Shown one piece after another: positions 7,698-11,993 of a stretch of 11,993 bases of DNA (position 1 is its first letter; every line of letters begins with the position of its first letter). The translations under genes were made by a program, and so were the position numbers. This DNA comes from Myxococcales bacterium (GTDB taxonomy: Bacteria > Myxococcota > Polyangia > Fen-1088). The stretch covers positions 1 through 11,993 of the forward strand of contig PMCR01000118.1 in NCBI GenBank assembly GCA_003155465.1. Direction: 5' to 3'. The notes beneath the pieces were generated by a model. It saw only the letters and a list, made by a program, of their open reading frames with translations. It did not search any database and was not told the DNA's origin.

Positions 7698-8680
7698 GAT
7701 TCAAGCCCTTTCTTGTCCGAAGCGAGCTGGGCTGGTTGAGCAGCCCCGTAGTGCTCCTGGGTCGCCACAATGTAGTTCGGTCTCCCTTTTGTGTTCTCAA
7801 AGGTTCGCCAGACGTAGCCGCCGATGACCCCCAGACCGAAGCAGTTCAGGGCTCCGAAGAATGTCACCACGAGCACCGTCGCAGCGTAGCCGGGAACTGG
7901 GATGCTGCCCTCAATCTTTGCCGCCGCCACCACGATGGCGAACAATACGCTTAGGGAAAGGCCGAACAGGCCGAGCGAGAGCAGGACCCTGATGGGCAAG
8001 TCCGAGAAACTGAAGATGCTGTCCATCAAATAGCGCATCTTCTTCCTGAAGGTCCAGCTTGACCGGCCGGCGCGGCGTTTTTGCCGCGTGTAGAGAACCT
8101 CGGCGCGCCGGAACCCGACCCAGAGCAAAAGGCCGACCAGCGAGCTGTTGTTCTCGCCCAGGCGCAGAAGGTGATCGCGCACGGCGCGCGTGCAGCCAAA
8201 CACATCGACACCACCAGTCGGGGTCTCGCGCTGGACGCAGCGGCGGAAGAAGCCCCAGAACAAGGCTGAGGCCATGCGCGATCCCAGGGGATCGGCGCGA
8301 CCGGTGCGGCGTCCCACCACGACGTCGCACTGCCCCTCGCGCAGCAGCTTGGCGAATTGGAGGATGAGTTCGGGCGGCTCCTGCAGGTCAGCGGCCATGA
8401 CCGCAAAGCACGCGCCCTGGCCTGCGGCAAGGCCGGCGCGGATAGCCGCGAAGGCCCCGAAGTTGCGCGACAGGAGCAGAATCTGCGAACGAAACGGTGC
8501 CTTGGGCAGGCTGGCGCGAAGCCGCAGATATGAATCGTCAGGGCTGCCGTCGACGACGAACACGACCTCCAGCTCGTCACCCAGCTCGCGGTGCAGGTGC
8601 TCGAGCGCCTGCACGAGCGCCTCGATGTTCTCGGCGTTGCGGTAGACCGGAACTACCAGTGAAATCAAGCTACCGGCCAT
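7694..8680 (-). CDS. GtrB/ArnC-type polyprenyl-phosphate glycosyltransferase (GT2)
   Basis: This is a 328-residue GT2 enzyme of the dolichol-phosphate-mannose-synthase-like group, which transfers a nucleotide-activated sugar to polyprenyl phosphate at the cytosolic face of the inner membrane. Counting from the ATG at 8680, it has SLISLVVPVYRNAE at the N-terminus, VVDGSPDDS (43-51) where many relatives have DDGSPD, LLSRNFGAFAAIRAGL (69-84), and the metal-binding region MAADLQEPPEL (95-105). GRRTGRADPLGSR follows. Two C-terminal membrane helices (about 230-255 and 266-290) are typical of GtrB and ArnC. A TTG two codons earlier (8686) is possible. The start overlaps the end of the aminotransferase gene and the stop overlaps the next GTG. 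Genetic position between two enzymes of one amino-sugar pathway suggests that this amino sugar is its substrate; that is inference. Confidence 0.88.
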   Translation of the reverse strand: MAGSLISLVVPVYRNAENIEALVQALEHLHRELGDELEVVFVVDGSPDDSYLRLRASLPKAPFRSQILLLSRNFGAFAAIRAGLAAGQGACFAVMAADLQEPPELILQFAKLLREGQCDVVVGRRTGRADPLGSRMASALFWGFFRRCVQRETPTGGVDVFGCTRAVRDHLLRLGENNSSLVGLLLWVGFRRAEVLYTRQKRRAGRSSWTFRKKMRYLMDSIFSFSDLPIRVLLSLGLFGLSLSVLFAIVVAAAKIEGSIPVPGYAATVLVVTFFGALNCFGLGVIGGYVWRTFENTKGRPNYIVATQEHYGAAQPAQLASDKKGLES

Positions 8681-9846
8681 GTACAAACCGCTGCGACGAT
8701 GCGGCTGACCTCGTCGTCTGTCAAGAACGGGTGGATGGGCAAGGAGACTTCACTTGCGGCCAGCGCGGTGGCGCGCGCGAGGGGAGAGCGAACCTCGAAG
8801 GGTTGTCCGCGAAGCGCGGGTTGGTCCGGGATGAGGCGCGGGTAGTGAATCGCCGTCATGACGCCGGCGGCTCGCGCGTGCTCCATGAAAGCGGTACGCC
8901 GATGCGCGGGCACGCCAATGGGGAACAGATGCCACACACTGACCGCGGCGGATGAAAGGGCTGGCACGCGAACCTCGGGGTGGCGCAGGCCAGAAAGGTA
9001 GGCCTCGGCGACCTCGCGTCGCCGTGTGGTCCAGGTCGTCAGTCTGGGCAGAAACGCATGCCCCAGGATCGCGGCCTGCAGCTCGTCGAGGCGGCTGTTC
9101 ATGCCCAGCTCGTCATGCAGGTAGCGCTGGCTCTGGCCGTAGTCGCGCAATGAGCGACAGCGGGCAGCAATGCCCGCATCATCGGTGGTGACCGCGCCTC
9201 CATCGCCGAGCGCCCCCAGATTCTTCGTGGGATAGAAGCTGAGCGCGGCAGCCTGTCCGACCGATCCCACCTGTTGCCCAGCGTGAACCGCCCCGATCGC
9301 CTGGGCGCAGTCCTCAACCACGGTCAGCTCGAACCGATCGCGCAGCTCCGTCAGGACATTGAGATCCAGCGCGTGGCCGAAGAGGTGAACCGGCACCATG
9401 GCGCGGATAGCAGGATCCGACGCCAGCGCCGTCCGGCAGAGATCCAGGTCGAGCAGCCCATGTTCATCCACGTCAACGAAGACGGGAACCGCGCGGGCGC
9501 GCAGGATGGCCAGCGTAGTCGCGAAGGCGCTGAGCGGCGTCGTGAGCACCTTGGTGCCAGGCATCACCCCGGAGGCGCGCAACCCAATCTCGATGGCATC
9601 GAGGCCGCTGGCGCAGCCGATGGCGTGCCCGCGCCCCACGCGCGCTGCCAGGGTCCGTTCGAAGGACGCGACCTCGCCCCCGAGCACGTACCAGCCGCTC
9701 TCGCCCACGCGCCGGACCGCATCGAGGACAGACTCTCCGGTATTCGCCCACAGGCGTTTGAAATTGTTCAACGGGATCTGGGCTTCGGCCAAGGACAACT
9801 CGCCTGCTTCGCGGATATCGCGTGCTCCGGACCGACACTCTACCAC
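8665..9846 (-). CDS. DegT/DnrJ/EryC1/StrS-type PLP sugar aminotransferase (FdtB/QdtB-like)
   Basis: This 393-residue fold-type I aminotransferase would add an amino group to a nucleotide-linked keto sugar, using glutamate and pyridoxal phosphate. Visible features are IPLNNFKRLW near the N-terminus, GCASGLDAIEIGL (77-89) for the cofactor phosphate, VVEDCAQAIGA (176-186) with Asp-179 expected to contact the PLP nitrogen, and SFYPTKNLGALGDGGAV (203-219) with Lys-208 as the Schiff-base lysine. Beside a 3,4-ketoisomerase/acetyltransferase, the likely reaction is 3-amination of dTDP-3-keto-6-deoxyhexose, as in FdtB or QdtB. It is the first gene of the minus-strand unit. The GTG at 9846 gives about 23 residues before the conserved IPLNN, more than usual, and TTG codons closer to that motif are alternatives, so the start is uncertain. 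Family is secure; the sugar is inferred from neighbours. Confidence 0.9.
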   Translation of the reverse strand: MVECRSGARDIREAGELSLAEAQIPLNNFKRLWANTGESVLDAVRRVGESGWYVLGGEVASFERTLAARVGRGHAIGCASGLDAIEIGLRASGVMPGTKVLTTPLSAFATTLAILRARAVPVFVDVDEHGLLDLDLCRTALASDPAIRAMVPVHLFGHALDLNVLTELRDRFELTVVEDCAQAIGAVHAGQQVGSVGQAAALSFYPTKNLGALGDGGAVTTDDAGIAARCRSLRDYGQSQRYLHDELGMNSRLDELQAAILGHAFLPRLTTWTTRRREVAEAYLSGLRHPEVRVPALSSAAVSVWHLFPIGVPAHRRTAFMEHARAAGVMTAIHYPRLIPDQPALRGQPFEVRSPLARATALAASEVSLPIHPFLTDDEVSRIVAAVCTWPVA

Positions 9847-9959
9847 GCGGTGCGGTCGCCTTTCGAGCGCGGAGCCCTAGCCATACCTCGGCGGTCTCGA
9901 CTCTTGCTGCTGCAAGGCTGCTCGGTCGAGGGCACCGTAAAGGGCGAGCAAGACGTCCT

Positions 9960-9971
9960 CCGTCCGGACGG
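9960..9971. promoter_or_regulatory. 12-base perfect palindrome in divergent intergenic region
   Basis: CCGTCCGGACGG is identical to its reverse complement. It lies between the divergent aminotransferase operon and the GT2-methyltransferase gene, where an operator would be expected. A direct CGTCC copy sits just upstream (9954-9958). The whole gap, 9847-10081, otherwise shows no gene on either strand. Chance occurrence in GC-rich DNA cannot be excluded. Confidence 0.25.
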
Positions 9972-10043
9972 GCACCGGCGATGGCTGGGCGACGCGCTTC
10001 GTCGTGGGCAGCTTCGGATGCAGACAGGTCAGGCTGATGTGCT

Positions 10044-10071
10044 TTGTTTTCCGGGACTTCGTTGCTATACG
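10044..10071 (+). promoter_or_regulatory. Possible promoter for the GT2-methyltransferase gene
   Basis: TTGTTT (10044-10049) and TATACG (10066-10071) are spaced by 16 bases, and TG precedes the -10-like element as in extended -10 promoters. Matches are partial, and the predicted transcript would start only a few bases before the ATG at 10082, so support is weak. Confidence 0.2.
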
Positions 10072-10081
10072 AGAGCTCCGC

Positions 10082-11575
10082 ATGACATCGCTCTCCGTGC
10101 TGGTACCGGTGTACAACGAACAGCACTTGGTTGCTGCCTCGTTGGCGCGGCTGGAGATCCTAGAATCATCGTCTAACCTTGAGCAGATCCAAGTCATCGT
10201 GGTGGATGACTGCTCGAATGATGGTACGCCCGAAGCGCTGCGCAGCTTCGCAACCACGTGCGGTCTGACCTGGCGGGATGACGCCGCGCCAGTGGACGGG
10301 ATATCGCTCGTCGCAAGCGGTCGCGCGGGCAAGATCGATTGGGTGTTCCTGAGGCACGCGTGCAACGGCGGCAAGGGCCGGGCGATCCGGACGGCGATTG
10401 CCCACGCCCGGTGTGCCATCACGGTCATCCACGACGCGGATCTGGAGTACAACCCGCGGGACCTCGATCGGATCGTCAGAGTATTTCTGGAGGAAAAGGC
10501 GGACGCGGTTTTCGGCTCGCGCTTTGCGGGCGGCGACGTGCGGCGGGCGTTGCTCTTTCGTCACGAGCTTGGCAATCGGCTGATCACCTTTCTCGCGAAC
10601 TGCGCGACCAACCTGAATCTGACCGACATCGAGACCTGCTACAAAGCGGTCCGCACAGACCTCCTGCGCTCGATCCCGCTGGTGTCGAACGACTTCCGCA
10701 TCGAACCGGAGCTTGCCATCAAGCTGGCCAAGCGTGGGGCCCGCATCTTCGAGATTCCCATCAGCTACGCCGGCCGCACCTACCAGGAGGGTAAGAAGAT
10801 CAACTGGCGCGACGGGGTCGGGGCGCTCTCGGCCATCGTGCGCTTCGGGATCAGCGACGACCTCTTCGCGGCGGATGAGCACGGCTCCCATACCCTCAAC
10901 CGCCTATCGCGCGCGCCACGCTTCAATGCCTGGATGGGGGATGTCGTGCGGCCGCTGTGCGGACAGCGTGTGCTCGAGATCGGCAGCGGTACGGGAAACC
11001 TGACCCGCGAACTCGTCCCGCGCGAACTGTACTATGCGTCGGACATCAGCCCGCTATATCTGGATTCCTTGCGGGGCCTCACTCACGACCGGCCCTATCT
11101 GCACGTGAGCTTGACCGACGTGACCAGGGGCGAAACGTTTCCCCAGGTGCAAGGTGGTTTTGACACCGTGATTTGCCTGAATGTGGTCGAACACGTCGAC
11201 GACGATCGGGGTGCGCTGGAGAACATCCGGCGGGTGCTCGCGGCCAACGGTCGCGCCGTGCTCCTTGTTCCGCACGGCCCGCAGATCTATGGCACGCTTG
11301 ACGAGGTTCTCGGCCATCGCCGCCGCTACACAGTGGAATCGCTGCAGCAACTCGCGGAGCAGACGGGGTTCAGCGTGCGGCAGACCATTCTCTTCAATCG
11401 CGCGGGTTGGCCGGCCTGGTGGCTCAACGGCAAGCTGCTCAAGCGACGAGGCTTCGGCCTAGGGCAGATCCTCGCTCTCAATGCACTCACCCCCGTCTTT
11501 CGCTGCATCGACCAGCGACTGCCCTTTCCGCCCCTGTCGCTTATCGCGGTGCTTGAGCCCAAAGGGAGCGCCTAG
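10082..11575 (+). CDS. Bifunctional GT2 glycosyltransferase / class I SAM-dependent methyltransferase
   Basis: This 497-residue cytosolic protein fuses two enzymes. Residues 1 to about 255 are a GT2 domain: [10 protein letters not shown] (4-13), [10 protein letters not shown] (40-49), [12 protein letters not shown] (95-106), the metal-binding HDADLEYNP (117-125), [15 protein letters not shown] (184-190), and [21 protein letters not shown]. Residues about 285-440 are a class I methyltransferase: [10 protein letters not shown] (296-305) binds SAM, Asp-321 sits at the end of the next strand, and [15 protein letters not shown] (360-374) and VLLVPHGP follow. No membrane helix is evident. The ATG at 10082 begins the conserved GT2 core and has GAGAG six bases upstream; the open frame back to 10004 adds only non-conserved residues. 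Such fusions occur in polysaccharide loci. It is followed by a UDP-xylose synthase gene 11 bases later, so both are probably co-transcribed. The sugar donor and methyl acceptor are unknown. Confidence 0.88.
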   Translation: MTSLSVLVPVYNEQHLVAASLARLEILESSSNLEQIQVIVVDDCSNDGTPEALRSFATTCGLTWRDDAAPVDGISLVASGRAGKIDWVFLRHACNGGKGRAIRTAIAHARCAITVIHDADLEYNPRDLDRIVRVFLEEKADAVFGSRFAGGDVRRALLFRHELGNRLITFLANCATNLNLTDIETCYKAVRTDLLRSIPLVSNDFRIEPELAIKLAKRGARIFEIPISYAGRTYQEGKKINWRDGVGALSAIVRFGISDDLFAADEHGSHTLNRLSRAPRFNAWMGDVVRPLCGQRVLEIGSGTGNLTRELVPRELYYASDISPLYLDSLRGLTHDRPYLHVSLTDVTRGETFPQVQGGFDTVICLNVVEHVDDDRGALENIRRVLAANGRAVLLVPHGPQIYGTLDEVLGHRRRYTVESLQQLAEQTGFSVRQTILFNRAGWPAWWLNGKLLKRRGFGLGQILALNALTPVFRCIDQRLPFPPLSLIAVLEPKGSA

Positions 11576-11578
11576 GAG
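11574..11578 (+). promoter_or_regulatory. Ribosome binding site supporting the GTG start at 11587
   Basis: AGGAG overlaps the stop codon of the preceding gene and stands eight bases before the GTG at 11587, a good match in sequence and spacing. It points to coupled expression of the two genes. Confidence 0.7.
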
Positions 11579-11586
11579 AAGTCCCG

Positions 11587-11993
11587 GTGACAAAACACGC
11601 ACGCATACTGGTCACGGGCGGGGCGGGGTTCCTCGGTTCCCACCTGTGTGAACGCCTGGTCGAGGAGGGCCACGATGTCATCTGCCTCGACAACTTCTTC
11701 ACCGGGACACGCGCCAATGTGGCGCACCTGCTGGCTCACCCGCGTTTCGAGCTGGCCCGCCACGACGTAGAGCACACGCTGACCATGGAGGTCGATCAGA
11801 TTTTCCACCTGGCCTGCCCCGCGTCGCCCGTGCACTACCAGCGCAATCCTGTGCGCACCATCCGAACCGCGGTGCACGGCACGCTCAACTTGCTGGAAGT
11901 GGCGCGCGAGGCCGGGGCGCGCATCCTGATCGCGTCGACCTCCGAGGTCTACGGCGATCCGGCCGAACACCCGCAGCGCGAGAGCTACTGGGG
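11587..11993 (+). CDS. UDP-glucuronate decarboxylase / UDP-xylose synthase (3' truncated)
   Basis: This is the first 135 residues of an extended short-chain dehydrogenase, cut by the right edge. UDP-xylose synthase oxidises UDP-glucuronate at C4, decarboxylates it and re-reduces it to UDP-xylose with a tightly held NAD. Visible are the Rossmann motif [12 protein letters not shown] (9-20), CLDNFFTG (33-40), a segment typical of this enzyme group, RHDVEHTL (58-65), [11 protein letters not shown] (74-84), [15 protein letters not shown], and [14 protein letters not shown] (117-130), which carries the active-site Ser/Thr region. The catalytic YxxxK lies beyond the window. [14 protein letters not shown] and STSEVYGDP together separate it from UDP-glucose 4-epimerases and dTDP-glucose dehydratases. 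It starts with GTG behind a strong ribosome binding site, in an apparent operon with the GT2-methyltransferase fusion. It suggests that xylose or a xylose-derived sugar enters the polymer. Confidence 0.9.
   Translation, partial: MTKHARILVTGGAGFLGSHLCERLVEEGHDVICLDNFFTGTRANVAHLLAHPRFELARHDVEHTLTMEVDQIFHLACPASPVHYQRNPVRTIRTAVHGTLNLLEVAREAGARILIASTSEVYGDPAEHPQRESYW

Noticed and set aside
7694..8680. GT2 with VVDGS in place of VDDGS as evidence for an inactive enzyme
   Set aside because: The first Asp of this motif varies within DPMS/GtrB-like enzymes (for example ND or VD forms), while the second Asp and the AADLQEPP region are intact.
9274..10176. 300-codon plus-strand open frame across the aminotransferase gene
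   Set aside because: It lies antisense to a gene with clear catalytic motifs, shows no recognisable domain, and runs into the divergent gap. Long antisense frames are expected in GC-rich coding DNA.
10166..10891. 241-codon minus-strand open frame inside the GT2-methyltransferase gene
   Set aside because: It is the antisense shadow of conserved GT2 sequence and has no domain signature or ribosome binding site.
1..11993. CRISPR arrays, insertion sequences, tRNA genes or phage genes
   Set aside because: No repeat-spacer pattern, transposase motif, terminal inverted repeats or cloverleaf-like sequence was seen on either strand by reading; no computed search was possible.

Overview
The window is a GC-rich, densely coding stretch from the chromosome of a Gram-negative-like bacterium. 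It looks like the inside of a surface-polysaccharide (O-antigen, exopolysaccharide or glycolipid) locus. GTG starts, 4-base stop/start overlaps, a sigma-54 activator, a DUF3419/BtaA-like protein and a fused GT2-methyltransferase would fit Myxococcota or another deltaproteobacterial-type lineage. No rRNA or taxon marker is present, so that assignment is a weak inference.

Left block, plus strand, 1-6582: the end of an NtrC-type sigma-54 response regulator (truncated at the left edge); a DUF3419/BtaA-like aminocarboxypropyl transferase joined to it by an ATGA overlap; a small single-pass membrane protein of unknown function; a GT-C (ArnT/PMT-like) integral membrane glycosyltransferase joined to the small protein by a TGATG overlap; and, after a 187-base gap with a good hairpin, a large YfhO-like GT-C membrane protein.

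Middle block, minus strand, 9846-6732, convergent with the left block: a tightly overlapping three-gene unit. In transcription order it is a DegT/DnrJ/EryC1-type sugar aminotransferase, a GtrB/ArnC-type polyprenyl-phosphate glycosyltransferase with two C-terminal membrane helices, and a fused hexapeptide-repeat N-acetyltransferase plus FdtA/WxcM-type 3,4-ketoisomerase. Together they would make a dTDP-3-acetamido-3,6-dideoxyhexose (Fuc3NAc or Qui3NAc type) and could load it onto undecaprenyl phosphate.

Right block, plus strand, 10082-11993, divergent from the middle block across about 235 bases: a GT2 glycosyltransferase fused to a class I SAM methyltransferase, then the N-terminal part of a UDP-glucuronate decarboxylase (UDP-xylose synthase), cut off by the right edge.

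Working model (inference): a 3-amino sugar is made in the cytosol and moved to a polyprenyl-phosphate carrier by the GtrB/ArnC-like enzyme. It is then transferred outside the membrane by one or both GT-C proteins. This resembles the logic of the arn system (DegT aminotransferase, ArnC, ArnT, UDP-GlcA decarboxylase) but with a ketoisomerase/acetyltransferase fusion. No flippase, rmlA/rmlB, polymerase or ligase is visible in the window. Whether the regulator and the DUF3419 gene belong to the same system cannot be decided here.
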